Of a stretch of DNA of 20,055 nt, positions 1 through 7,174 are shown piece by piece. A model generated the notes under the pieces. The model did not search any database. It saw nothing but the letters and a program-made list of their open reading frames with translations, and was not told where the DNA came from. The position numbers and the translations under genes are program-made. Numbering within the stretch: the stretch's first letter is position 1; each line of letters begins with the position of its first letter. Source of the stretch: Anaerolineae bacterium (GTDB lineage Bacteria; Chloroflexota; Anaerolineae; B4-G1); the NCBI GenBank assembly GCA_030620125.1, contig JAUXFI010000008.1, forward strand, positions 1-20,055, written 5' to 3'.

Positions 1-499
1 CCAGTACATCCTCCTGGAGCAGGTAGAGACTTACCAGCGTGTAGCCAAATGTGTCGGCAATGGCCTCGACGACGGTGCGAAAGAGGACTGACAAATCCAG
101 TTCACTCGCCAGAGCCGTACGTACTTTATGCAGCAGCGCCAATTCCCGTGCCTGCCTCTGCGGGTCAGCAAAGAGCGTCTGATACTGTTGCTCGCTCTCC
201 CGCAGCGCCGCCTCTGCCTGCACCCGCTCAGTAACTTCATACTCGAGATGTCTCCACCTACGTAGAGAGAAAACACCAAGAGAAAACGCCAAGGTTATAA
301 GAACAATAGCAATTTCATCAACTTGCCATTCTTCGTACATTCGAGACCACTCTACAAACATCTCAAATGCATCAAAAACAACCGCTAATACATACACAAG
401 AATAGCAGCAGTGAAGATTGTGACCAAGTCTCTGAATGCTGCTGTGTTTTTCCAACGTCCCTTGATGAGCTGTGCTTTGGTCCTAACCTTATCTTTCAT
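1..499 (-). CDS. Membrane-anchored sensor with GAF-domain start, partial (C-terminus outside window)
   Basis: The frame is open from an ATG at 499 to the left edge, giving 166 residues without a stop. A strong AGGAGG (complement of 508-513) lies 8 nt upstream and fixes the start. The protein begins with a basic N-terminus, then two predicted membrane helices at about residues 24-44 and 61-80. A charged, coiled-coil-like linker follows (VTERVQAEAALRESEQQYQ, about 89-107), of the kind that joins PAS/GAF modules in histidine kinases. From about residue 118 the sequence (ALLHKVRTALASELDLSVLF, then VVEAIADTFGYTLVSLYLL) matches the start of a GAF domain in bacterial sensor kinases or diguanylate cyclases. 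The output domain is outside the window, so kinase, cyclase and phosphatase all remain possible. The first helices look AT-richer than the neighbouring genes. Confidence 0.8.
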   Translation of the reverse strand, partial: MKDKVRTKAQLIKGRWKNTAAFRDLVTIFTAAILVYVLAVVFDAFEMFVEWSRMYEEWQVDEIAIVLITLAFSLGVFSLRRWRHLEYEVTERVQAEAALRESEQQYQTLFADPQRQARELALLHKVRTALASELDLSVLFRTVVEAIADTFGYTLVSLYLLQEDVL

Positions 500-507
500 C
501 TCGTGTG

Positions 508-513
508 CCTCCT
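508..513 (-). promoter_or_regulatory. Shine-Dalgarno site for the GAF sensor
   Basis: The complement reads AGGAGG, 8 nt before the ATG at 499. It is a full consensus site and supports the reading of 1-499 as a real gene. Confidence 0.75.
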
Positions 514-594
514 GAAAAGAGTACCCCGGATGAAGAAACTCACGATGAGGCTTTTATCTTATTAGGCTCTCTGGGATTTAGCGGGGTGCTCCAA

Positions 595-611
595 GCGGGC
601 GTGCCGCCCGC
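595..611. repeat. 17-bp hairpin, copy 1 (REP-like)
   Basis: GCGGGC-GTGCC-GCCCGC is a perfect 6-bp stem with a 5-nt loop. The loop is the reverse complement of the loop in the second hairpin at 653-669, so the two are inverted copies of the same design. There is no T-tract, which argues against an intrinsic terminator. Confidence 0.6.
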
Positions 612-652
612 GTCCCACATCTGGGGGCAGTGTGTGTCTCAACACCACAGAC

Positions 653-669
653 GGGGACGGCACGTCCCC
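653..669. repeat. 17-bp hairpin, copy 2 (REP-like)
   Basis: GGGGAC-GGCAC-GTCCCC is a perfect 6-bp stem with a 5-nt loop. Read on the minus strand it is GGGGAC-GTGCC-GTCCCC, with the same loop as the hairpin at 595-611. The pair is arranged head to head about 41 bp apart. Confidence 0.6.
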
Positions 670-817
670 TTTGAGCATACCCACCCCGCGAAATCTTGGA
701 GACCCTCTTATTATACTCTGGTGGCTTGAGAGAAGCGAATCCATAACCAGGTGGCGCGGTTCCGCTCGACTTGGCCGATACGCTCAATGGGCCAGTTGAC
801 AGCCTATTTCCCTGGTG

Positions 818-1621
818 TTACACTGCGTGGGCAGGGAGTTGACGGCCGGTGGCGTCGGTGGCGTGGGGGTCGGCGTAACGCAGGACAGGTTCGCCGGCGA
901 GGGTGGTGAATTCCACTGCCTGGCCGTCGTCGGTCAGGTGGGGGAGCAGGTCGTCGGTCAGGGCAAGTTCAAGGACGAGGCTCTCTTCCCTCTCCCAATC
1001 TTGGGAGAGAGGAGGGGGTGTCCCCAAAGTGGCCGGGGGTAGGGTGAGGGTGAAGCCCTGTTCGAGGCCGCGTTCGTCGTTGATGTACCATTCGGTCAAG
1101 TGGCCCCGACGGTATTCGATGCGGTTGGATTCTGGGTGGAGGGTGGCGTCACTCACCGGTTGCAACGTCCCCTCCCGGCCCCAGGCGGTCAGGCGCAGCC
1201 CCCAGTGCCATGGAGGAGCCTCTACCACCTCGGGCCAGACGCGGGGGATGACTACTGGTCCCTCAGGGGTAAAGTAGGTGCGCAGGCCTTGGGCGCGGTT
1301 GGGGGCTTGGTAGTCGCCTGCCCTGAGCTCCGCCGGAGGGGCCGGGACGTCGGACAGGTAGGTGTGGTCCTGCCATGTGACGTAATACTCCGATTGGCGG
1401 ATGTTTTCCTGCGCAATGGTCCACCAGTCGGTGGAGACGCCTGGGGGCAAGGTGGCGGTGCCATTGCTGTGCTCGGTTGGTGCGTTGACCCCCTCGACCA
1501 CGCCCGGGGCAGACGGGGCAGTTCCCGACAGTTGCACTGTACTAGCGCGAGCATCGCTGAGGCCTGACACTATCACCAGGCTGGCCAGCAGAACAAGGGT
1601 GAGTAACCGCTGTACATTCAT
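818..1621 (-). pseudogene. Truncated secreted protein with SBBP/DUF7948-like N-terminal region
   Basis: An ATG at 1621 is preceded by AGGAGG 7 nt upstream. The 267-aa product starts with a signal peptide (about residues 1-26, cleavage after DARA). The remainder resembles the N-terminal beta-rich region found before SBBP beta-propeller repeats in large secreted Chloroflexota proteins: an ENIRQ element, then TYFTPEGPVV, NRIEYRRG and LRYADPHATDATGRQLPAH. This match is from memory of the family, not a search. In that family the protein normally continues after LPAH into a conserved VYPLTIDP-type stretch and propeller repeats. Here a stop follows two codons later, and the next 300 bp do not carry the continuation in any frame I could read. 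I therefore call it a truncated gene. It could still make a short secreted protein, since the reading frame, signal peptide and ribosome site are all intact. Confidence 0.6.
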
Positions 1622-1686
1622 TTCCTGCCCTCCTCTTTTTAGCGCCGCCCTGCGATATTATGACCGAAATGGACTCAATGCCTCCG

Positions 1687-3231
1687 TTACTCCCGGCACT
1701 CCCGGAACCGCACCTCGTTCACCTCCCGATACAGCTCGCGTAGTCGGCGGTAGAGTTGTTTGTAGGCGCGGTAGAGACAGTCGTATGCCTCGGCATTGCA
1801 CGCCTGGGGGTCGAAGACGCGGTCAACCTGAACGATCTGCTTCAGCGACTCAAAGTCCGGGTACAGCCCCAGCCCAACCGCCGCCGTGAGCGCGATGCCG
1901 ACCGCGCCGGCCTCCTGCGGTTGCGCCACCGTCTCGACGCGCCGCCCGGTCACGTCGGCGATGATCTGCATCCACGGCGCGCCTCGTGCCCCTCCGCCAA
2001 TCACCCGCAATGTGGGCAGCGGGAAGCCAAAGGTCTGCTCCACGATCTCGACGATCCAGCGTAGGTTGTAGGCTACCCCCTCGTAGACTGCTCGCAAGAG
2101 GTGCTCTCGGGTGTGGTCGGCGCTGATGTTGAAGAAGGTGGAACGCACCCAGGTATCGGCGATGGGGGCCCGCTCCCCGTACATCCAGGGTGTGGCGATC
2201 AGGTAGTCGGAGCCGGGGGGAATGGCCTCCACGTCCTGGTCCATCAGCGCGTAGACGTTGGGGATGCTGGGGTCGGCCTGCTCGTGGCGGTAGAACTGGT
2301 CGGCGACCCACTTGAGGCATGCCCCGGCCGTCTCCATCTCGGCAAAGAGCAGCGCCTTGTCGGGGTTGGCGGACTGGATGGCGACGATGCCGTGCCGACC
2401 GGTGGGGGTCTTGCGGGTGACGACGCCTACCCAGCCGGAGGTACCCAGGTAGATGTGGCCCTCCCCCTCGCCGACCGCGCCGGAACCGACCGCCGCCCCC
2501 TGCGCGTCACCGCCGCCGCCAAAGACAAGAGTTCCCTCCAGCAGTCCACATTCCCGCGCCGCCTCCGCCGTCAGTCCGCCCACCTGATCCACCGAGCGCA
2601 CCAGCGGCGGGAACTTTTCCAGGTCCAGCCCGATGTAGCGGATGATCCCTCGCATCCAGTCCTTTTTCTTCAGGTCGAATCCGAAGGCAGAGGCGCACGA
2701 CCACTCAAAGACCATTTCGCCGGTGGCCCGGTAGGTGAGATAGCCGTTGACGTCCAGGAAGCAGGTCATCCCCTCGTAGACCTGCGGCTCGTTCTCCTTG
2801 AGCCAGAGCAACTTGGGCAGGCCGTCCTTGCCAGAAAGTTCCGCGCCGGCGACGGTGGCGAAGACGCGCCGCCCCAGGAACTTGCGCATAATTCGCTCCG
2901 CCTGCTCGGGTGCGCGCCCGTCCAGCCATAAGATGGCCGGGCGCAGCGGCTGACTGTCGGCTCCCATCGGGATGATGCCCAGCATCTGGGCGGTGTAGAC
3001 CAGCGCCAGCACGTTCTGGGGCGCGACGCCGGATTGGGCCAACACCTGGCGCGTGGTGCTGGCGACCGCGTTCCACCAATCCTCCGGCTCCTGCTCGGCC
3101 CAGTCGGGGCGGGGATAGTGAACCGGGTAGGGCTGGAAGGCGCTGGAGCGGATGTTTCCCTGCGTATCTACCAGCACTGCCTTGTTACCACTCGTGCCCA
3201 CGTCGTGGGCGATGATATATTTGGGGCTCAT
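1687..3231 (-). CDS. xylB: FGGY-family carbohydrate kinase, xylulokinase-like
   Basis: The 514-aa protein has the full FGGY kinase layout and the usual length. The N-terminal phosphate-binding motif is D10-VGTSGNK. The xylulokinase-typical DWAEQEPEDWW lies at 43-53 and LWLDGRA at 101-107. The catalytic aspartate is probably D242 in GGGGDAQGAAVG. A second phosphate loop is YLGTSGW (261-267), and the C-terminal nucleotide site contains GGGARGAPWMQ. The enzyme should phosphorylate a sugar or polyol in the cytoplasm, D-xylulose being the best guess, feeding the pentose phosphate pathway. FGGY specificity is hard to read from sequence, so the gene symbol is tentative. The ATG at 3231 lacks a strong ribosome site (only GAG nearby). 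No isomerase or intact transporter sits beside it. The fragment immediately upstream is an MFS transporter relic, which suggests a lost sugar-uptake partner. Confidence 0.88.
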   Translation of the reverse strand: MSPKYIIAHDVGTSGNKAVLVDTQGNIRSSAFQPYPVHYPRPDWAEQEPEDWWNAVASTTRQVLAQSGVAPQNVLALVYTAQMLGIIPMGADSQPLRPAILWLDGRAPEQAERIMRKFLGRRVFATVAGAELSGKDGLPKLLWLKENEPQVYEGMTCFLDVNGYLTYRATGEMVFEWSCASAFGFDLKKKDWMRGIIRYIGLDLEKFPPLVRSVDQVGGLTAEAARECGLLEGTLVFGGGGDAQGAAVGSGAVGEGEGHIYLGTSGWVGVVTRKTPTGRHGIVAIQSANPDKALLFAEMETAGACLKWVADQFYRHEQADPSIPNVYALMDQDVEAIPPGSDYLIATPWMYGERAPIADTWVRSTFFNISADHTREHLLRAVYEGVAYNLRWIVEIVEQTFGFPLPTLRVIGGGARGAPWMQIIADVTGRRVETVAQPQEAGAVGIALTAAVGLGLYPDFESLKQIVQVDRVFDPQACNAEAYDCLYRAYKQLYRRLRELYREVNEVRFRECRE

Positions 3232-3257
3232 CTCGACAACTCTATTGATGTCTCTCC

Positions 3258-3386
3258 CATCACCAGTTTGCGGTTCCAGCGGTCGGCCATCACTCCGCCC
3301 ACCAGCCCGAAGACGAGTTGTGGGGCGGCAATAGAGATGGCGGGGATGAGCATCGCCATCGGAGACCCGGAGAGGTTAGAGATCAG
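3258..3386 (-). pseudogene. Relic of an MFS transporter (first helices only)
   Basis: The minus frame reads LISNLSGSPMAMLIPAISI followed by PQLVFGLVGGVMADRWNRKL. This is the typical start of major facilitator superfamily exporters: a TM1 end, TM2, and the DRWNRRxVM-type loop between TM2 and TM3. The frame then runs into a stop at 3228 that overlaps the kinase start codon. There is no TM3 or later sequence, and upstream of the fragment the frame has no plausible N-terminus. I read this as a decayed remnant, not a working gene. Confidence 0.6.
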
Positions 3387-3472
3387 CCGGTGGTCAGTTC
3401 GTGGATGCTCTACGTCACTGCCTGCAGCACGGCAGGAGTAAAGATCTCGCCCGGTCGGCTTGCTGGGGGAAC

Positions 3473-3631
3473 CTACAGCGTTCCTTCGAGTTCGCCGGCA
3501 GGCGGCTGGTTCTTCCCGCTGATTTGATACCATAGCAGACCACCTAGAGCGCCAAGCGCGGCTCCCAAGGAGATGTTTACCACTGCGCAGAGGCAGTTGC
3601 CGCCAACGACTGGAGGGCCTCTGATCTTTAG
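3473..3631 (-). pseudogene. Relic of a paralogue of the adjacent small membrane protein (C-terminal end)
   Basis: In the minus frame that ends at a TAG (3473-3475), the stretch back to the preceding stop at 3632 reads GGNCLCAVVNISLGAALGAL then GGLLWYQISGK, with no start codon. It resembles the C-terminus of the neighbouring intact protein at 3628-4113 (GGLCCLTSLALGAGLGAIGG): the same GG-Cys lead-in and glycine-rich helix. It lies in a different frame from that gene and immediately downstream of it. The simplest reading is a tandem duplicate that has lost everything except its last helix. The similarity is short, so chance convergence of glycine-rich helices cannot be excluded. Confidence 0.5.
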
Positions 3632-4113
3632 TCAGGTTTGGCGGCGGCAAAGATGGCCCCGCCGATGGCCCCCAGTCCAGCGCCCAGAGCCAGGCTTGTC
3701 AGGCAGCACAGGCCGCCGCGGATAGCCACTCCGCCCGCGTCTGAGAATATGGCGAGCATTTCCGGGTCTATGTCAACGCCAAGTTCGACTAACTGTCGCA
3801 TCATCTCGGGGTCTATAGCCGAAGCGATCCCCGCTGAACCAACACGCACCATCTGAATGGCCATAAAGATGATTGAGACCACCGCACTGACCACTCCGCT
3901 GACCAGTCCAGCAATAGCCCCGGCTCCTGCTCCCGTGCCAGCAGTACGTGGCGGGATCAGGAAGAACCCGGCCAGTGCTCCAATGGCAGCGTATACCAGC
4001 AGGTTCAGGCCACAGCAAACACACCCCACACCCGGTATCTGACTCAGCAGCGTCATCACCAGCATGACAGCCGCGCCAATCAGTCCTGCTTTCAGTCCTG
4101 CTTTTCCAGTCAT
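3628..4113 (-). CDS. Small glycine/alanine-rich integral membrane protein, function unknown
   Basis: I start the gene at the ATG at 4113 because GGGAGG sits 7 nt upstream. The longer frame from 4194 begins with an unlikely polar stretch. The product is 161 aa. Predicted membrane helices lie at about residues 8-25, 35-52, 62-90 and 132-155. The loop between the first two has a cysteine cluster (GVGCVCCG), and another Cys pair (GGLCC) precedes the last helix. Between the third and last helices is a soluble segment containing two DPEM sequences (IDPEMMRQLVELGVDIDPEM), an internal repeat. The family is not one I can name. The design (Gly-rich helices, acidic loop) is common among uncharacterised membrane proteins in Chloroflexota. 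A weak promoter may lie at 4172-4193, inside the end of the upstream hydrolase gene. Confidence 0.7.
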   Translation of the reverse strand: MTGKAGLKAGLIGAAVMLVMTLLSQIPGVGCVCCGLNLLVYAAIGALAGFFLIPPRTAGTGAGAGAIAGLVSGVVSAVVSIIFMAIQMVRVGSAGIASAIDPEMMRQLVELGVDIDPEMLAIFSDAGGVAIRGGLCCLTSLALGAGLGAIGGAIFAAAKPD

Positions 4114-4119
4114 GAGTAA

Positions 4120-4125
4120 CCTCCC
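4120..4125 (-). promoter_or_regulatory. Shine-Dalgarno site that fixes the start of the small membrane protein
   Basis: The complement reads GGGAGG, 7 nt before the ATG at 4113. It decides in favour of the internal start over the first possible codon at 4194. A 9-bp tandem repeat (TTGAGTGAA twice on the plus strand, about 4127-4144) lies just upstream in the leader. Confidence 0.65.
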
Positions 4126-4171
4126 GTTGAGTGAATTGAGTGAATATGAAGAACGTCCGGTAGTGTGCGGT

Positions 4172-4193
4172 ATTGTACACCAAAGCAGCGCCA
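4172..4193 (-). promoter_or_regulatory. Possible weak promoter for the small membrane protein
   Basis: The minus strand carries a TACAAT -10 element (complement of 4172-4177). The -35 candidates 16-18 bp upstream (for example TTGCAT) match only half of the consensus. The position would give a leader of about 50 nt. The alternative is read-through from the operon upstream. Confidence 0.3.
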
Positions 4194-4201
4194 ATGCAAA
4201 G

Positions 4202-5041
4202 TCACAACTCGACCGTCAGACCGTCGTACGCCACCGCGAACCCTCTGCCGGGCAACAAGGCCAGCACTTGCTCCGACGTGCGCTTCATGTGGCCGATGTG
4301 GGTAAAGATGACTTGCCGGGCATCAACTGATCTGGCCCACTGGGCGCCCTCGACGATGGGCAGGTGACGGCCTTGACCTTCCTCTAACCGCGGCGCGTAG
4401 CGGGCCTTCATCTGCTCGGAGGTGAGAAAAGAGCCGTCCATGATCGCCAGATCAACTGGGCGCACCAGGGCTGGGTCGGCGTGGTGAAAGTCGGGAGCGT
4501 AGAAGGCGCGCGCGTCATCCCGCTCGATCAGCAGGCCGGCGGTGGTGAAGGGTTGGGTGTGGTGGGTGTCGAGAGGAGTCACGGTAAGCCCTTCAGGGAG
4601 ATGGAGTGGCTCGTTGAGGCGCATTTCGCGCCGGGCGAAAGGCCGCCGGTCGTACTCGCTGGCCTCGGCGGCAATGAGGTGGCGGAAGGTATTTTGAATG
4701 CGATTCCATCCATCGGAGAGGGCATACAGGGGCAGGACGGGGAGTCGGGAGATGCGGCGGAGCGCTGCCAGGTCGTCCAGTCCCAGGTAGTGGTCGGCGT
4801 GGGGGTGGGTGATGATGATGTGGTCAATGCGGGCCAGGTGCTCGTAGGGCAGGGTACGCAGTTGGGCGTAGATGTCTGGGCCTGCGTCTATCAGCAGTGT
4901 GCCGTTGACCAGGATAGCGGAACGGGTACGCCGGGCGCGGGGGTCTGTCTGGGCGGCAGCGCACTGGGGGCAGGTGCAGCCCCAGCGGGGGATGGGGCGG
5001 GCGGCGGAGGTACCGAGGAAGCGGATGGTGAGAGCGCTCAT
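4202..5041 (-). CDS. MBL-fold metallo-hydrolase, PhnP/PqqB-like
   Basis: The 279-aa protein is a complete metallo-beta-lactamase-fold hydrolase. It starts FLGTSAARPIPRWGCTCPQC, the PhnP/PqqB-type opening with cysteines C22, C24 and C27 that bind a structural zinc. The metal site THPHADH (H79, H81, D83, H84) is intact. Later ligands are likely in DTHHTQ, FYAPDFHH and the final FTHIGH. PhnP is a cyclic-phosphate phosphodiesterase, and PqqB hydroxylates tyrosine in PQQ biosynthesis. Which chemistry applies here cannot be read from the sequence. The start codon overlaps the stop of the radical SAM gene by 4 nt (ATGA), so the two are probably translationally coupled. Pairing with a radical SAM enzyme that has a PqqD-like N-terminus recalls the pqqB-pqqD-pqqE set. 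No pqqA- or pqqC-like gene is in the window. It is the last gene of a four-gene unit. Confidence 0.88.
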   Translation of the reverse strand: MSALTIRFLGTSAARPIPRWGCTCPQCAAAQTDPRARRTRSAILVNGTLLIDAGPDIYAQLRTLPYEHLARIDHIIITHPHADHYLGLDDLAALRRISRLPVLPLYALSDGWNRIQNTFRHLIAAEASEYDRRPFARREMRLNEPLHLPEGLTVTPLDTHHTQPFTTAGLLIERDDARAFYAPDFHHADPALVRPVDLAIMDGSFLTSEQMKARYAPRLEEGQGRHLPIVEGAQWARSVDARQVIFTHIGHMKRTSEQVLALLPGRGFAVAYDGLTVEL

Positions 5042-6336
5042 CTTTGCGGGCAGTGGGGGTCGGAGTCACCAAACTCGCCGCCAAAGGCCATCACCACGGA
5101 TGGGCAGCCCCGGCACAGGCTGAGGTGGTCGCAGGCGCGGCACGGCCCGCGCATCAGGTCCTCCAATGCCCGGAAGCGAGCGAGGACGGCCGACTCGCGC
5201 CAGGCGCGCATCACGTCGCCGTCGCCCACGTCCGACCAGCGCACGTGGCTACACGGGAGCACATCCCCATCCTGTGTCACGGTGACGAATCTACGGGCGG
5301 CCGAGCAGCCCCACACGCCAGCGCGATACAGTGTCTGGGGCGGGTGGTCGGTGAGGAGAAAGGTGAGCGAGGCGTCTATGGTAATCCTCGTGGCTGGATG
5401 TTGGATATTGGATGCTGGGTGGCGGTCGTTGGTCTGGAGACGGTGCAGGAGGGAGGATACTTTTCGGTAGTCGGCGGCGGTGGGGGACTCTCGCTCCAGC
5501 CAGTCGTCCTCGGTGGTGGGAGGCTTGGGGCGCAGGAGGTTGACGGTGGCGGCGCTCCTGTTCTGCCCCAGGCGGATGATGGCTTCCAGGTCGGGCAGAT
5601 TGCTGCGGGTGAGCAGGATGTTGAGGCCAAAGCGTAGCCCAGCTTTCCGGCACGCCTCGATTGCTCGCAGTGCGGCGGTGAAATTAGGGCGGGTGGCGCT
5701 GTTTGTTTCCACTGATGCGCCATTGAGAGAGATCTGGGCCTGGCCCAGCCCGGCCTTCTTCAGCGCAGCCGCCACCTCGACCGTGAGGAGGTTGCCGTTG
5801 GTCGTGAGGTTGGGGACGATGCCGCTCTGGCGGGCCAGGCGCACCATGTCGAGGAGACGAGGGTGCAGCAGCGGTTCGCCGCCGCCCAGGGCCATCTGGA
5901 GGACGCGCGCTTCCGCTGCCTGGTGGACGACGCGCTCGAACAGTTCAAAGGGCGCGTCGGTCGGCATGACGGCGGAGCCGGGCCGGGCGGAGTAGAAGCA
6001 GCCAGCGCACGCCTGGTCGCAGCGGCCGGTGACGGAGAAGTGGATGGTCTCCGGGGCAGCCAGCGCGCGGGGAGGGGCGGTCGTCGTGGGAGCCGCGTCG
6101 CGCACCGCCGCCACCCGCTCCAGGGAGCCGTCGGGAGGGCCTTTTACCACAAAGCGATGTGAACGCAGGTAGGCAATGAAGAAGGGTGGGTAGTCGCGCA
6201 ATTCTCCTTTGAGCAGGAAGTAGAGCGCGTCCAGCCCCTCCAGGTCCAGCAGGGCCGTCTCGGCTGCGTCCTGCTGGAAAAGCAGTGCCCCGTCTGGTTC
6301 GGGACGGATGATGGTGTGGGGCGAGAGGGTGGGCAT
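5038..6336 (-). CDS. Radical SAM/SPASM enzyme with PqqD-like N-terminal domain
   Basis: The 432-aa protein has three parts. Residues 1-75 look like a PqqD/RRE-type peptide-binding domain (TIIRPEPDGALLFQQ, then a small helical region). Residues 96-300 form the radical SAM barrel with the cluster motif C106-x3-C110-x2-C113 (GRCDQACAGCFY) and the SAM-binding GGGEP at 151-155. Residues 340-432 form a SPASM domain with cysteines C344, C362, C399, C402, C408, C411 and C429, in the pattern that holds two extra iron-sulfur clusters. PqqE and sactipeptide-type maturases share this layout and modify peptides, so a peptide or protein substrate is the best guess. The gene overlaps its upstream neighbour by 1 nt (TGATG) and its downstream MBL partner by 4 nt. 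Residues about 303-317 (NDRHPASNIQHPATR) are a repeat-derived insertion, described separately. Confidence 0.9.
   Translation of the reverse strand: MPTLSPHTIIRPEPDGALLFQQDAAETALLDLEGLDALYFLLKGELRDYPPFFIAYLRSHRFVVKGPPDGSLERVAAVRDAAPTTTAPPRALAAPETIHFSVTGRCDQACAGCFYSARPGSAVMPTDAPFELFERVVHQAAEARVLQMALGGGEPLLHPRLLDMVRLARQSGIVPNLTTNGNLLTVEVAAALKKAGLGQAQISLNGASVETNSATRPNFTAALRAIEACRKAGLRFGLNILLTRSNLPDLEAIIRLGQNRSAATVNLLRPKPPTTEDDWLERESPTAADYRKVSSLLHRLQTNDRHPASNIQHPATRITIDASLTFLLTDHPPQTLYRAGVWGCSAARRFVTVTQDGDVLPCSHVRWSDVGDGDVMRAWRESAVLARFRALEDLMRGPCRACDHLSLCRGCPSVVMAFGGEFGDSDPHCPQR
5394..5421. repeat. Four 7-bp tandem units inside the radical SAM gene
   Basis: The plus strand reads CTGGATG, TTGGATA, TTGGATG, CTGGGTG in direct succession. 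On the coding strand this gives the NIQHPA-type stretch at residues about 306-315. It lies between the barrel and the SPASM domain, where length variation is tolerated. I recall similar TTGGATx repeats as dispersed, mostly intergenic elements in several environmental bacteria. That recollection needs a database check. Confidence 0.6.
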
Positions 6337-7157
6337 CAGAGACAGTATGTCCCAAGCCCTATCCCGGCTTTCTTCGCCGCCAGTCCCAGCAGGTAGTCAT
6401 AGTAGGGGAAGATGAACTGGCCGTCGTCCATCCAACGGCCAGTGATGGTGAAGGTAGCGTCGGGATTGAGGCGTACCCGTAGGGAGAGATAGTGACGCCG
6501 GTTGATGTTCTCCTGCACATAGTCGCGCGGAGACCCCCAGTTCCACCCAGCCATCTCATCCAGCAGTCCGACCTCTTTGTAACTATCGTGCACGAGTTTG
6601 TAGGCCAGCTTTGCTTCACGGGGCTGGAGTTTGCTGGCCGGTACCAGGGAGCAGCTCAGGATGAGGACGACGCCGTCGAGAGGAATCTCGCACTCGGAAT
6701 AGTAGCCTTCCTCCTCCACCAGGCTGCCAGGTTCGAACTCTTCCTCGTAGCCGCAGTCCTCACGTACCTTTTTCTGCTCCTCGGTCAGCTCGAAGCGAAA
6801 GGTCTCGGCCTCTAAGAGTTCCTGCCGGTGGGCGCCGACGTAGTTGAGGAGGGATTCGATGGCTCGCACGCCGATACGGGTGCCTTGGTAGCCGGTAGGG
6901 TCGGACTTGGCGATCTGCTTCTCCACGTATTCCAATGTCTTGCTCGTTGCTTTGTCCTCCCCTTTGCCCCGGGCGACGATAAAGTCGTGCAGCCGGGTCA
7001 GCGGCTCTTCGAAGAGCAGGTAGTAGGAGCGGACGAAGTAGCCAGTGGTGAGCAACCCTCGTACCAGCGTCCCAAGTTGTTCGGGCTGGGGTACCCGGGC
7101 TTCGTAGGCTGCCTCTGACGAGTCGATTTCGTAGCCGTGCCAACGTGCTTTCAGCAT
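6336..7157 (-). CDS. Uncharacterised 273-aa protein, partner of the radical SAM enzyme
   Basis: I do not recognise this family. The first possible start is a TTG at 7178. I prefer the ATG at 7157, which has GGAG 5 nt upstream. No signal peptide or membrane helix is visible, so it is probably cytoplasmic. The middle contains a very acidic stretch (about residues 134-158, CGYEEEFEPGSLVEEEGYYS). A hydrophobic strand then leads into an alpha/beta-looking segment (GVVLILSCSLVPASKL, then a helix to 200). Near the C-terminus are YLSLRVRLNPDATFTITGRW and a tyrosine-rich FIFPYYDYLLG. The protein ends GLGTYCL. Cysteines are C135, C156, C169 and C272. It starts 17 nt after the transglycosylase and its stop overlaps the radical SAM start by 1 nt, so the genes are co-expressed. 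It may be a substrate, scaffold or partner enzyme of the maturase, but nothing in the sequence proves a role. Confidence 0.8.
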   Translation of the reverse strand: MLKARWHGYEIDSSEAAYEARVPQPEQLGTLVRGLLTTGYFVRSYYLLFEEPLTRLHDFIVARGKGEDKATSKTLEYVEKQIAKSDPTGYQGTRIGVRAIESLLNYVGAHRQELLEAETFRFELTEEQKKVREDCGYEEEFEPGSLVEEEGYYSECEIPLDGVVLILSCSLVPASKLQPREAKLAYKLVHDSYKEVGLLDEMAGWNWGSPRDYVQENINRRHYLSLRVRLNPDATFTITGRWMDDGQFIFPYYDYLLGLAAKKAGIGLGTYCL

Positions 7158-7174
7158 GTCAACTCCGTATTCTC

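Larger units (their letters stand above)
514..817. other. Intergenic gap of about 300 bp with two matching hairpins
   Basis: No convincing coding sequence lies between the sensor and the truncated secreted protein. The short ORFs here are not supported by a ribosome site or by recognisable protein features. The only clear structure is a pair of 17-bp hairpins at 595-611 and 653-669, listed separately. No good sigma-70 promoter was found for the sensor gene. Confidence 0.6.

Noticed and set aside
1640..1686. TATAAT-like element between the kinase and the truncated secreted gene
   Set aside because: CATAAT is present on the minus strand but the only TTGA-type hexamer is about 10 bp away, too close for a sigma-70 promoter.
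2101..2931. Plus-strand ORF (276 aa) inside the FGGY kinase
   Set aside because: Antisense shadow of a well-supported kinase with intact motifs.
3414..3436. Palindromic stretch around CTGCAG
   Set aside because: Short and imperfect; no second copy, no coding or regulatory context to support it.
4481..5470. Long plus-strand ORF (329 aa) across the MBL and radical SAM genes
   Set aside because: Antisense shadow. The minus frames carry complete metal-site and SPASM motifs; the plus product is low-complexity Gly/Val-rich with no family features.
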